Positions 14,501 to 23,800 of a stretch of DNA of 33,799 nt are shown here, piece after piece. The first letter of the stretch is position 1; each line of letters opens with the position of its first letter. Under the pieces are notes generated by a model. That model worked only from the letters and a program-made list of their open reading frames with translations, did no database searches and was not told where the DNA came from. The stretch is taken from positions 1-33,799 of the forward strand of contig JAYULM010000409.1 in NCBI GenBank assembly GCA_043763605.1, in the 5' to 3' direction. Both the position numbers and the translations under genes were made by a program. The stretch comes from JACMIU01 sp043763605. Lineage in GTDB: Bacteria > Armatimonadota > Armatimonadia > Armatimonadales > Armatimonadaceae.

Positions 14501-17130
14501 AGGGTGGTTTTGATACACGCGCCTCCGTAGGATTAGACGCACCCGCTCCTGTTGGAGGCATCCTCGTTGAAGTGGTAAGTGATAATTCTTCTTTTGCTTC
14601 TGTACCGGCTAATGTTACAGTACCACATGGAGCACAAACCCACCTTTTCGCAGTCACGACATACCCGGTCAATGTGGAAAAAACTGTCAACATCACTGCC
14701 AAAATCGGGCAAACACAGATCCGGCGACCACTGACCGTCCTGCCCCCCGCGCCAGTAGGAAATATCCGATTCGAACCGAGCTCTATCAACGCAGGTCAAC
14801 CCTCTACAGGCACCTTGACCCTGTCTGACCCTGCTCCTGAGGGTGGGGTAAGCGTCGCGCTCTTTAAAACCACCACTCCCGCGTCTGCCGAAAATTCGAT
14901 TCAGATACCAAACGTGGCAATCGTCCCGGCTGGATCACGAATCGGAACTTTCACCGTGACCACCACGAATACCCCGGGTGGGAAGACAGTGGTTGTGCGA
15001 TGCACAAACTCTCCTAATGTTTCCGGGACGCTGACTGTGGGCGGGGTTCCTACCGCCCCGCAAAATCTGACGGCGACCCCGGCAAACAAAAAGATCTCCC
15101 TCGCCTGGGACGCAATGGTCAAAGCAACGAGTTACTCCGTCTATAGGTCGACAACCATCACGGCTGTCCAATATGAGAAAATTGCCAGCAACATACCCGC
15201 CAACACTCCGATATTTGATGGATATTTCAAGGCAACGTTCATTGATCGGGATGTGGCTAACGGAATAACCTATCACTACCGGGTCAGTGCGTCTAACGAC
15301 GTTGGCGAAGGTCCCATGTCGAATGTCGCATCGGCGACACCATTCTCCACACGTGACATCGTTCTGTTTTACGGTTTCAGCAACGGTTTCAGTAACTGGC
15401 GCGCAACTTATTCATACGACGGGGAAGCATACACCACATTCACTGGTTTCAGCAGACCCTTTAATGCACAGTATGTGCAAAACTTCACTGGTACCCCGAC
15501 GTATGGATATTCTCCCTATATGGTCCCCACTGGCGAGACTGTAGTAGGGTGGGGTTTGCACACGCCAAATGGAGGCAGTTTACCTTCGGTTGGTATACCT
15601 TCTGCCGGTATAGGATGGGGACTTTCCTCGGGCACCGGGTACACTGACGGCGTCGTACAGGTAGCTTTCCAATGGGTAAATGGGATCACCCCCCCGCCCC
15701 CCGTAACACAGATTGAGGAGTTTGTCTACGCTGGGTGGCAATGGAATTACCGCATGATGCCGAGGGTCAGGAGGGGCACTTACTCCGATCATGCCGACCC
15801 CTACCTGGCAGATATTGCGCCGAATAGTGTCGACCCTGGAGCATTTGTGACCGGTTCCGTATACGCTCATACGGTAGACAATTCGTCCGCCTTCGGTCCG
15901 ACGGGGCACCGGACAAAGCCGTCTCCGAAAAGTTTTCAAGACGACTGGGGCGCGACCGTAATAAGTCAACGGCGGGTATTACCTACCTTCGATTCCTCGT
16001 CCGGTGTTATGATCCTAAAAGCCATTAAGCTCCACAGTGATTTCAGTGCGACTGACCCCCTGATCAGTGCGCCATGGGACATGTGGGGAACAGCAAGCAT
16101 CTTTAGCACTGTCGGCTACGAGGCAACACCCTTACAAAATGGAGTGCAAGAAATCAAAAACTTAGAATATTCACTCGACGGCACGACCTGGCAACCCGTA
16201 ACCGGCGTCCTTAACGTCGATCAAGGAAGTCTTGTGAAGTTTCGCGCTGTAAGAAAAGTCTATCCTGTGGGTTGGACACTCGGTAAGCCGACATGGATTA
16301 CCGATGCCTCCGTGGTGGGAGAAGAAACAGATGGAGATCCGGTTGACGAAGAAGTGTTGGTTGGTTTCTTTTCAAGCCTACCATCCGTACAAACGGTGAG
16401 AGCGCAATATGACACCCAAATAATGGAAGCACAAATTAATGTGCATCCCAAATATTCTTTGACTGTATTGCCCAACAAATCACACTTGGTTCCTATTGGT
16501 AGCGATCAAGGGGAGACAGTAGTTAATGCAGTCCTATCTGATCCGAGCGGGACAGCTGTAGCAAATACTGTCATCAATTTTTCCATGATGGATGAACAGG
16601 GAAACCCGACAGGCACTTTTCTAGGAAATGTTAATTACGCGACTACTGATTCTAATGGGCGTGCAACAATAACTATACGACCTTCAACTGTTTCTTCTGT
16701 ATGTCGTATAACTGCGTCGGCTACAGTCAACGGCAACCAATTGTCAGCTACTAATTTTGTCCTGGTTTCAACACCATCGGCTGATGTCGAAGTTGGCGAA
16801 TGGGAATTGGCGGATGGTGGGCGAAAGCGTGCATTATGTCGGGTGAAACTTTATCTTGCCCGTTTCGACAACCCTAACGATATTATGATCAGCAACTACC
16901 CTATCACTGTTGGAGTTTGTGCCATCAACGGGATTACACACACTGAATCTGTGGAATACAGATCACATTTGACAGTGGACACTGCGAGCGGAAGCACGGA
17001 TGAAAATGGGATATTCAGTTGCTACATATATTACAACTCTTCCGCAACGGGGGCTCCCGCAGTGCTCCCTAAACTCGCAGTTGATCTGTGGGACGAGGTG
17101 TTAGATGAGGAGATACTTTTTGAACTATGA
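11512..17130 (+). CDS. Large secreted SBBP beta-propeller / FN3 / Ig-like protein
   Basis: An 1872-residue protein with a signal peptide (VYSCVVLVLAFAGFAFA). Residues about 80-330 form the domain that usually precedes SBBP repeats (FEKNVGQTDPAVRYISRGAG, then YEGVYPGIDMVYYG). Residues about 333-785 hold seven SBBP repeats with the core YSTYLGG and AVDSAGNTYVGG, expected to make a beta-propeller. Ig-like modules follow to about 1175, then a fibronectin type III domain (about 1180-1280), an unrecognised 350-residue segment, and a bacterial Ig-like (Big_1-type) domain (about 1650-1755). No PEP-CTERM, LPxTG or type IX sorting tail is seen. Likely a cell-surface or extracellular protein; the ligand is unknown. 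It overlaps the next gene by ATGA. GC falls clearly after about residue 1280, suggesting a mosaic origin. Confidence 0.9.
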   Translation: MRSNDSKWSVSVYSCVVLVLAFAGFAFAIGDRDEVTLPGKRVSSKDVSLLTIRSDAPLEKKFPQLKPQDTPQTEAKAKASFLASPLYFEKNVGQTDPAVRYISRGAGYTMFLTPQEVVFSLANPKNESKTSLLRDSGMPEPQRSHFDKHDSGKSDPLPISVLRMRVTGTAVNATPRVRSGQSLDSQINYFVGNDPKKWHTDVPVFGKVYYEGVYPGIDMVYYGNQTRLEYDFVLKPGADPDVIRLVFSGANDLTTDPDGNLLIHLPIGHILMQHAPVAYQTAQATDGPAGKRSIRVPVASRYVVSDSEGTQKQVTFAVGQYDHSKQLVIDPVLEYSTYLGGGGTDQVGVSIAVDSAGNTYVGGHTTSTNFPTLNPIPGSGGGDAAGTGFVTKLSAAGNQLVYSTYLGGTGDDRVTGIAVDASGNAYVAGYTTSTNFPTRNPIQTGNHGGEDGFVAKLSAAGNQLVYSTYIGGVANDNAFGVAVDAAGSTYVAGTTGSANFPLANPIQAVKQGTTDGFVAKLNPGGSQIAYATFLGGAGSDSVSGIAVDAAGAVYIAGFTDSADFPTRNAAQGANGGYYDGFVAKLNPGGSALLYSTYLGGAGYEYIGGVAIDGAGSAYVGGYTASADFPTLHAYQASNRGGNDGFVAKLTASGSQLAYSTYIGGASNDTILSVAVSAGGEAVVAGHTTSADFPTRNAFQPGIGGLYDGFVAKLGAPPLPGATAALLYSTYLGGSGYDFLFGVALDVRGDAYAGGFTASANFPTRNALQSGSGGGFGDGSVSKFAIGTPSVTVNPPTQSSGNVTITGTVNMSGCTIWVQLLDANGIVVAEGWATVNPDGTWTTNFPNVPPGTYTVRVVATSGSGQQTTVTGSGQIVVAPNAPHIVSLVLSPATVVGGNGQSINCVVTVKNAGSSSASPTVALSTSNAQLITVSSTTLTFGSMASGETRSRNTFLQTKSVASQTGVNITATLNGIPSTASITLNPPSFTGFSISPDRMQGGFDTRASVGLDAPAPVGGILVEVVSDNSSFASVPANVTVPHGAQTHLFAVTTYPVNVEKTVNITAKIGQTQIRRPLTVLPPAPVGNIRFEPSSINAGQPSTGTLTLSDPAPEGGVSVALFKTTTPASAENSIQIPNVAIVPAGSRIGTFTVTTTNTPGGKTVVVRCTNSPNVSGTLTVGGVPTAPQNLTATPANKKISLAWDAMVKATSYSVYRSTTITAVQYEKIASNIPANTPIFDGYFKATFIDRDVANGITYHYRVSASNDVGEGPMSNVASATPFSTRDIVLFYGFSNGFSNWRATYSYDGEAYTTFTGFSRPFNAQYVQNFTGTPTYGYSPYMVPTGETVVGWGLHTPNGGSLPSVGIPSAGIGWGLSSGTGYTDGVVQVAFQWVNGITPPPPVTQIEEFVYAGWQWNYRMMPRVRRGTYSDHADPYLADIAPNSVDPGAFVTGSVYAHTVDNSSAFGPTGHRTKPSPKSFQDDWGATVISQRRVLPTFDSSSGVMILKAIKLHSDFSATDPLISAPWDMWGTASIFSTVGYEATPLQNGVQEIKNLEYSLDGTTWQPVTGVLNVDQGSLVKFRAVRKVYPVGWTLGKPTWITDASVVGEETDGDPVDEEVLVGFFSSLPSVQTVRAQYDTQIMEAQINVHPKYSLTVLPNKSHLVPIGSDQGETVVNAVLSDPSGTAVANTVINFSMMDEQGNPTGTFLGNVNYATTDSNGRATITIRPSTVSSVCRITASATVNGNQLSATNFVLVSTPSADVEVGEWELADGGRKRALCRVKLYLARFDNPNDIMISNYPITVGVCAINGITHTESVEYRSHLTVDTASGSTDENGIFSCYIYYNSSATGAPAVLPKLAVDLWDEVLDEEILFEL

Positions 17131-18053
17131 ACATCAAACATGACCCCGGACATTCGCGCCGTGTTGCCGACCGTCACCTTATTGCAGTGTGTGGATTACT
17201 ATGGACGCTGTTCCACTGTAATCATGTTCAGGCTCAACAACCTATCAATAATGCAATCCTGTGCCCTGATTGTCCACCAAATACAACCAACACAAGTGGC
17301 GTCGGTTATCGTGGTGATGGAGTGCGTTTTTTCAAGTTCACCACGAGACGCAGAGTAAACTTTTTGGGGACCGCATATGAATTGTCCACTCGCATTCTCC
17401 ATGCCGAATTCGACGACTGCGACCGCTGTAACTCTGTCGGTTGGGTTCATGGAGGGAATGGCTGGCAGGTAAACCCGGCGTCACCAATTCCTGTAACTAC
17501 ATTCAGCAGTTCCACTAGGATTCATCGGGACCCTATACTCTCAGCACAGGTTTATGCACTCGCTGACACGCCCCGTGTACCTGTTCTCACTCCTGCTGGG
17601 TGTTGGACATGTGGGGGGGGTAAATACCTTGGCTTGAGTAAACCGCAATTGAAATGGGTACCTGATCATATTCCACCAGTAGATATTTTAAAGGCGCGGT
17701 CTAAAATGGTAGTCGAAGGCAGTGCTAACAAAGTTCGAATTCATCAACTTGAAATGGTATACCCACCAGGTGCTCTATCAAACATATATAGAAACAAAAA
17801 CTTTGAACTTGGATGGTCATTGAAACCACACTGTAGGTATTGCGCAAACCATCAAGGTGGAACCTTGTCTGCCATGAAAAGAACAGTTTCTCAGTGGATG
17901 GCACCTTTTCTGTCTAACAACCGAACGAACCCTGTTCTTGATACAAAGAGTCTATCTAGCGAGCATGACACCTCGTTTCGTATCATGGTGATAGGTTACA
18001 GGACACTCGGATGGAAAGAGGTTCGCCCAAGTGGGATAAGTTTGAACGACTAA
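17127..18053 (+). CDS. Secreted protein with four CxxC pairs, unknown family
   Basis: A 308-residue protein coupled to the SBBP gene by a 4-bp ATGA overlap. It has a basic N-terminus and a hydrophobic stretch ending HCNHVQAQQ, a likely signal peptide. Four CxxC pairs are present: CPDC near residue 48, CDRC near 97, CWTC near 159 and CRYC near 232. Such pairs can bind zinc or form disulfides; in an exported protein either is possible. No known domain is recognised. The tight overlap suggests it works with, or helps assemble, the SBBP protein. It is AT-rich compared with the surrounding genome. Confidence 0.75.
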   Translation: MNIKHDPGHSRRVADRHLIAVCGLLWTLFHCNHVQAQQPINNAILCPDCPPNTTNTSGVGYRGDGVRFFKFTTRRRVNFLGTAYELSTRILHAEFDDCDRCNSVGWVHGGNGWQVNPASPIPVTTFSSSTRIHRDPILSAQVYALADTPRVPVLTPAGCWTCGGGKYLGLSKPQLKWVPDHIPPVDILKARSKMVVEGSANKVRIHQLEMVYPPGALSNIYRNKNFELGWSLKPHCRYCANHQGGTLSAMKRTVSQWMAPFLSNNRTNPVLDTKSLSSEHDTSFRIMVIGYRTLGWKEVRPSGISLND

Positions 18054-18252
18054 TGCGAAAATCATCGAATGGAAGAATTGTTCATCAGATAGAGAATCAT
18101 GATTCCTCTGGTTCCGTCGAACGCGATCATGAATCTGTTTGTGGGGCTGTCGGAGTACTCTATTCCCATGGTTTAACGGGAAACTCTGATTAATACATAA
18201 CCGTCACTTATGAAGCATGAGATAGCAAGCAAACTACTAAACATAAGGAGCC
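18054..18252. other. Intergenic stretch without a convincing gene
   Basis: AT-rich sequence between the CxxC protein and the HEAT-like protein. It contains a perfect 12-bp palindrome (gaatcatgattc, near 18100). A 60-codon open frame starting inside the upstream gene lacks a ribosome site and recognisable features and is not called. Confidence 0.5.
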
Positions 18253-18303
18253 GTGCTGGCATACATTCCAAGTGCTGGTTCATTCTTTGAACAACTGAAA
18301 TGA
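18253..18303 (+). CDS. Possible 16-aa leader peptide upstream of the HEAT-like protein
   Basis: GTG at 18253 opens a 16-codon frame (MLAYIPSAGSFFEQLK) whose TGA overlaps the ATG of the next gene as ATGA. AGGAG lies only 2 nt before the GTG, which is closer than usual. The next gene has no ribosome site of its own, so coupling through this frame is attractive but unproven. Confidence 0.25.
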   Translation: MLAYIPSAGSFFEQLK

Positions 18304-19550
18304 GAAATTCGATCATTCGTATTTTATTGGGTGTTATTTGCATTTGTAGCGCACATTATAAGTGTGCTTATGGATTCACTCAAAACTCCACCAATGATAA
18401 AGCATCAGGTAGAGCTTTTATAAGGGAGTACGAACAGACCTTAGATCGACGGATCGAGGAATGTATTCGAGCCGAACTAAGAATCCGTAAACTATCACCC
18501 AGAAGACAAAGGCTTGAAATTGCAAAACTCCCATCTGGAGTATATGTAAACTTGCCTTATTTTTGGCAGTCGCAACAAGACCCCACGAATCTACTAAACG
18601 CAGTAAAGTTTTACGGAGAACCACTCGGAGTTGATATGCTAAACGCTTTGGAGCGATTGTTACCAACCTTCAGAAGCGACTTTGATCGCATTCAAGTCGC
18701 CACATTGTTGTACAGATACAATAGGGGCAGAGGTAAAGATTATTTGCACCGCCAATCCATAAAGCATAACGATGCGCTTGCGGCATCGGTTCTCGCTTTG
18801 AACAGAGATCCAATTATCGCTCGGAACCCGAAATTATTTCAAGATAAAGAACATGGGGCTTTACTTGAGTCTATAGAGAATTGGAGCGAGAGACAATTCG
18901 TCAGGCCCATTCTAGATGCATTGCATGAAAATCGTAGTCGAACGCAAGTCCTAAGTGCTATCACCGCTCAAAAAATGAAAGAGGCGTCACCCTGGCTAGA
19001 GCGGCGGTTCGAAGATCCATCTTGCACTCTAACGGAACGAATATATGTCGCAACGGCCATTTTAAGCATAAACGTTGACAAAGGCGCGGAGATGATTAAA
19101 TTCCTTGATGACACGTACTTGGCGAGTTCAGATGAGGATGTGAAGATGACCATCCTCGTTTCACTAAGCAATTTATACACCAATAGACCGTTCGGGTTCT
19201 ACCGCAGAGCGATTCTACACTTTTTGAAATCTTCCGAAGCCGATTATACTATCGATGAAAAAATTCTCTGTTCCGAGAATCTGGCAGTAACATCATGCAT
19301 TGCACTGGCAAAATTAAATAGTAAACTTGACAGTGCCTTAGTCGAACAAGTCCTGACCCGCCTTTATCAACGCGGCCGGTTAGATATGTATGAGTCGGAG
19401 GCTACAAGATCTCTTTATAAACTGAATCCTCATAGCAAATTCTTGAAGAACGCGATGGGGAGCCAGTGGTTGGCGAGGAGAGGCAAAATGATCAAACTTA
19501 AGCGAATTCCTGATTCCCTAAAACTTAATGGGTTTGTCGTAGTTATGTGA
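18300..19550 (+). CDS. Exported protein with HEAT-like helical repeats
   Basis: A 416-residue AT-rich protein. Residues 1-25 form a signal peptide (RILLGVICICSAHYKCAYG). The rest is mainly helical with repeated pairs of amphipathic helices (VATLLYRYNRGRGKDYL, LDALHENRSRTQVLSAIT, TIAILSIN-like segments), resembling HEAT/ARM-type scaffolds rather than an enzyme. No catalytic motif is seen. It has no clear ribosome site at the ATG. It lies downstream of the SBBP and CxxC genes on the same strand, so co-transcription is likely. The IS inserts 36 bp after its stop, leaving the gene intact. Confidence 0.65.
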   Translation: MRNSIIRILLGVICICSAHYKCAYGFTQNSTNDKASGRAFIREYEQTLDRRIEECIRAELRIRKLSPRRQRLEIAKLPSGVYVNLPYFWQSQQDPTNLLNAVKFYGEPLGVDMLNALERLLPTFRSDFDRIQVATLLYRYNRGRGKDYLHRQSIKHNDALAASVLALNRDPIIARNPKLFQDKEHGALLESIENWSERQFVRPILDALHENRSRTQVLSAITAQKMKEASPWLERRFEDPSCTLTERIYVATAILSINVDKGAEMIKFLDDTYLASSDEDVKMTILVSLSNLYTNRPFGFYRRAILHFLKSSEADYTIDEKILCSENLAVTSCIALAKLNSKLDSALVEQVLTRLYQRGRLDMYESEATRSLYKLNPHSKFLKNAMGSQWLARRGKMIKLKRIPDSLKLNGFVVVM

Positions 19551-19586
19551 AACGCTTCACTTTCACCTTCCGGCACCACTGGTTGT

Positions 19587-20774
19587 CAGGGCTATTCAGT
19601 TATTTTACATCCCATGATTCCGAGTGCCCGCCTCGGGTTGGCAGAGAAATATCGCCGTGCCGCCGCAAGATTCCCGTAGCCCTCCCGTCGCAACAAAGCA
19701 ATCGCAGTATTACGAAATGCCGCCATTACATGAGGGATATTCCCTTTGCGGACGACACTCGCGTCTTCCCGGAACGTCACATCACGGACATAATGCACCC
19801 GATTCTCAATCGTCCAATGTCCGCGAACCAACGACAATAACTGTCCCGCACCAGCAAGCAAACGCGGCAGACTCGTCATCCCGTAAACCACTTCCGAACT
19901 CACACGACCACTTTTTCGATGGGTGACTTGCCGCTCCAAGCGAAAAACCTGACGCACACCCGCGAAACCGGTGAAGTGACGGGGCAAATCGTAGGTGCAA
20001 CTCAGCTCCCTGACTTCCTCGCGGCCATGACCGCGATTACTCACCGTCGTCCTGTCGAACTCGGCTTCATACAAAGAAGGGGCGGAAAATACGCTCGCGA
20101 TCTTCTTCAATAGTAGAGGATGATTCTCTTTTACTATCATCACGAACTGCCCCCCCTGCCGACGATTTCCCGGGCAATATCTTTCTGAGTCAAGAGGGCA
20201 TCCATCGTCCAGACTTGACCTCTGACCACTAAATCATGGAGCAGTCGTTTCATAGCGGGAATCTCATTCTCTTTAACCGATACGGCTTCCTCACCGAGAG
20301 TCAATCCCAAGCCATGGCGGACAGCGGACAAAATGTGGGGATCGATTGCGTTGCACCGGGCACTACCACGCAAGGTCTTCCCATCGACGCTATTGGCGGG
20401 CAAGGGACAGGGAGAGCCGGTCGCGGGCAACTCTTCCAAAACTTGCCGGTTCCAAGCGAACAAAACGTCGTGCAGTGCCTTTTTATCCACCCGGGAAAAG
20501 ACAGTGAACAGCGTCCCCACTGAAGGGGTACGCCCGTTGCTAAACCCTAATAACTGTGCCAATTCGCTGCCATAATTCTTGCCCCATTCTGCCATGCTGG
20601 CATAGGTGTCGTAGCCGCAAAGTGTCGCGGCGATACCTAAGGCAAGAATGGCGGATAACGGGTAGCGTCGTCCGTGTCGGCTTCGGAAGTCGGGGACTTG
20701 CTCCAGAACTTCGATCAAGGGAGGTACACTCATGACCCTATTCTAAACAATTTTTTGATAACTGAATAGCCCTG
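19587..20774 (-). mobile_element. ISAs1-family insertion sequence, 1188 bp
   Basis: The ends are perfect 17-bp inverted repeats (cagggctattcagttat). The element is flanked by the 9-bp direct repeat actggttgt (19578-19586 and 20775-20783), a clean target duplication. It carries one transposase region on the minus strand, split by a frameshift. Sharp duplications and intact ends point to recent insertion. Confidence 0.95.
19592..20733 (-). pseudogene. ISAs1-family transposase, frameshifted
   Basis: Two frames together cover a normal transposase of about 380 residues. The first (20733-20140, 197 residues) has the ISAs1 N-terminal domain (VPDFRSRHGRRYPLSAILAL) and the first DDE Asp in NSVDGKTLRG. 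The second (20143-19592) continues with VMIVKENHPLLL and has the catalytic Glu region HWTIENRVHYVRDVTF. They meet at a run of seven G (minus strand) in front of CAGTTCGTG. Eight G would join them as GRGGQFVMIVKEN. Either a base has been lost, the element uses -1 slippage on the G run, or the base count is a sequencing error. Confidence 0.85.
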
Positions 20775-20819
20775 ACTGGTTGTTAAATGAGGGGTTGCCG
20801 TCTCTCCATCGCTTGAAAA

Positions 20820-20860
20820 GGGAAAGCCCGCGTCAGACGAAATCGAACGCGGGCTTTCCC
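20820..20860 (-). terminator. Terminator of the DUF4132 operon
   Basis: A perfect 14-bp stem (gggaaagcccgcgt at 20820-20833 with 20847-20860) around a 13-nt loop, 10 bp beyond the DUF4132 stop. The minus-strand sequence continues with a short T run (cttttc). Confidence 0.8.
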
Positions 20861-20869
20861 ATCATTTGT

Positions 20870-23800
20870 CTATCGGACGGCGAGGATCTGTTCCAGGATA
20901 GTCGGGTCCTTGATCTCGCTATCCTTTGCGAGAGTGATTACTTTCGACAGCACCTCCGCCGTGCGCGGGTCGTCGTCCACGAATGGCAGGAATATGCGCC
21001 CCCGGTGCTGGCTGTGTACCGGGACGATGCACAGGTAGCCGCCCGGCTGCCGGTGAACCACCGCCGAGCCGAGGTGGATGCTGTAGGTCGCCAGTTTGCC
21101 GTCGATCAGGGCGTGCGTCTTTTCGAGGCGTACGTTCTCGATCTTGAGCAAGCCGAGCATCTCGCGGAGCAGGGCGGCGCGCATCTCGGTCGTGCTTTGC
21201 GACGCTTCCGGGTCCACGCCGCCGACGTGCGCCACCGAAACGACCAGGTCCATGTCGCGCATCGCTTCCGAGAAGACACGCGGCGGGACGGTCTTCAGTT
21301 CGACGTATTTCCAGTCGCCCTTTTTCGTGAAGCGCACTTCCTCGATAGTCGAGCCTTCCACGTCCGCCGGACCCATCGTGTAGCCCATGAAATTTACCGA
21401 AACGGTGTAGCCGTCCTCATGGAACGTCTTGCGCGGACCGTCGCCGTCGTAGTCGTACTCTCCGCCGCCGATCCAGCCGCGCTTGTTGAACAACGCGAGG
21501 GCTTGTTTCGGGTTGACCTGATGCCCGGTGTACCGCTGTGACTTCATGCCGTCCGTGGTTTCGGACTCGGTAAGCACGTACAACTCACGGAACACTTGCT
21601 TGAACGGTTGGATACGCTCCCGCAGGAAGCAGTCTTTCTGCCAGCGGTCCCATTTGCCGGTGTGGAGCAGATCGAACGGGTGCGCGATGCGGAGCGCGGT
21701 TTCCTGATTAATCGGGTGGGTTTGTCCGTCGCAATCGGTGAGCACTGCGTCCCCCCTATCCCCCAACCCCTTTCCCCCCTCGGAAGGGGAGAAAGGGGAG
21801 CCGGAGGGGATTGCAGGTAGCGGAGCGTCCCCGGTATCTGGCTCCCCTTTCTCCCCTTCCGAGGGGGGAAAGGGGTTGGGGGATAGGGGGGACGAACCGG
21901 GATACCCCGATACCGCCTCACGCCCTTCGGCTTCGATAAACACCAGGTTGCGGAGCAGGGGACGCAGGACCGGATGTTCCAGCAGTTCGCCCAACTCCTT
22001 GCCGCTGAACATGTCGCCGCGACACATGGCGTTTTCCAGCGACTCGCGCATCCGGGAAACCTGCCGCGTGATCTCCGTCTTGCGGGCGGTCAGCGTGGCG
22101 ACATCGGGGTCCTTTTTCACGGCGGGCGGGATGTTGGCGAGCGTTTTGCCGTTCTTGACCACGGCGATCTCCGGCAAGCCGAGTCCGTTGATCGAGAGCG
22201 ATACGGAAGTCTCGCCGACCGTCGCCGTTACCGCGCCGTCCCGGAGGTCGGCGACCGATGCCGCTTCCATCGCCCATGTCAGGCGGATCGGGTCGGCATA
22301 CCCGGCGGTGCGGGCAAGGTTTTCCATGCCGATGCGCGTCGCCAGTTTTTCCGACTCCTGCCGCTGTGCGCCGAATTGTTTCGACGTGCGCAGGAACTCC
22401 TGATAAGACTTGTAGCGTAGGAGCAGGTCGGCGTCCTTGTCCTCTGCGTCGTCCGCGAACGGGAGCAACCCGAGTGCCCGCAGGCTGTCCTGGTTGCGCT
22501 TGTCCTCGATCCGCGCGAGCAATTCGGCGCGGGAAAGCCGCCCGCGCATGGCGTCCGCGAACAGTTGCGCCCGTTTATGTCCGCCCGCCGACGAAGCATA
22601 TTTCGCGGCGTCGTCCAGCAACTTCCAGCGCGTGTCGCCGAGCACCTGATACACGCGGTTGAACCACGCCACGTCTACCGCGCCCTCGGTCAGGTCACTC
22701 GCGGCGAGCGGCGTTTTGTCCGAAATCTCCGCACTCCACGTTTCTTTCAGTTCGTCGTTGGCACTCCAGTCGTTGCCTTTAGTATGAGCGTGGAACCACC
22801 AGATCGCGTCGCTGAGTCCGTCCCATCCGAGCGTATGTGTGATATGCTTCGCCCATTGCGGCGCGTAGACTGCGACCTCGACCAGCCGCTTCTCCGGAAT
22901 TTTCGCCTCCTTGACGGCGTCCGCGAACGCTTCAAACGTATCCGTCTCACCGGGAAACGTCGCGCGGATCAAATGGCTGAACACGTTGGAGCGGTTCGTC
23001 TGCCCGTAGTAGGAGTAGCCCCGCGCGAACGTTTCCTTGCCCATCGCGGCGACGGTCTGGAGCAATACGTCCATGCCGCCCGAATAGCGCAGTGCCAGTG
23101 CGGGGCGCGACGCGGCGGTTTCGGTGTCGCCCCGGCGCAGTTCGACTTCCAATAGGCGGCGGCGGCAGTTGTCCACGATCTCGAGCAGACCCGGCGTCGT
23201 GTCGAAAAGCGGCACCTTGCGCCCGGAAACCTGCCCGAGTTCGCTGTAGGAAGGCTCGTGGTAATACTGGTTTTCCTTGCGCGGAGCGGGCTTCGGTAAA
23301 AGGGTTCGATACAGGTCGTGCTCGTTCGCCGCACCGACGCGCAAGGCGGCGGCGATCTCCTCGATCTGTATATTGCCCCCGTAGTCGTTTATCCCCGACG
23401 CCCGGTAGACGAAGTTCAGGAGATGCCACAGCCGGGTTATCTGCTCGTCGCTCCAGTCTTTCGCGTTCTGCTTGAAATCCTGTCGGGCGAGGTTAAAATA
23501 CGACTGAACCCGCCCGCTGTCGCGCCAACTTTGCACGTCTTTCTTTACTTCCGCCCCTTTCACGCGGGCAACGACGGTTTCCGCACCGTCGAGGTAAAAG
23601 TCGGCGAGTTTTTCGGGGAGGGGATTCAAGCGGATAATCCATCGGAGCAGATGGGGTGTCAGTTCTTTGGGCATCGGAATCGTGCCGAAAAACTTCTCAA
23701 CATCCGCCCATACCTCTTTCTTGACGCCCCGCGCACCGACCCCGCCGTCTGCCGCTGTAAGGGCGATGGTCGCGCGGAGTAGTTCCCACCCGTCGGGATC

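Noticed and set aside
18011..18193. A 60-codon frame after the CxxC gene
   Set aside because: It begins inside the upstream gene and has no ribosome site or known motif.
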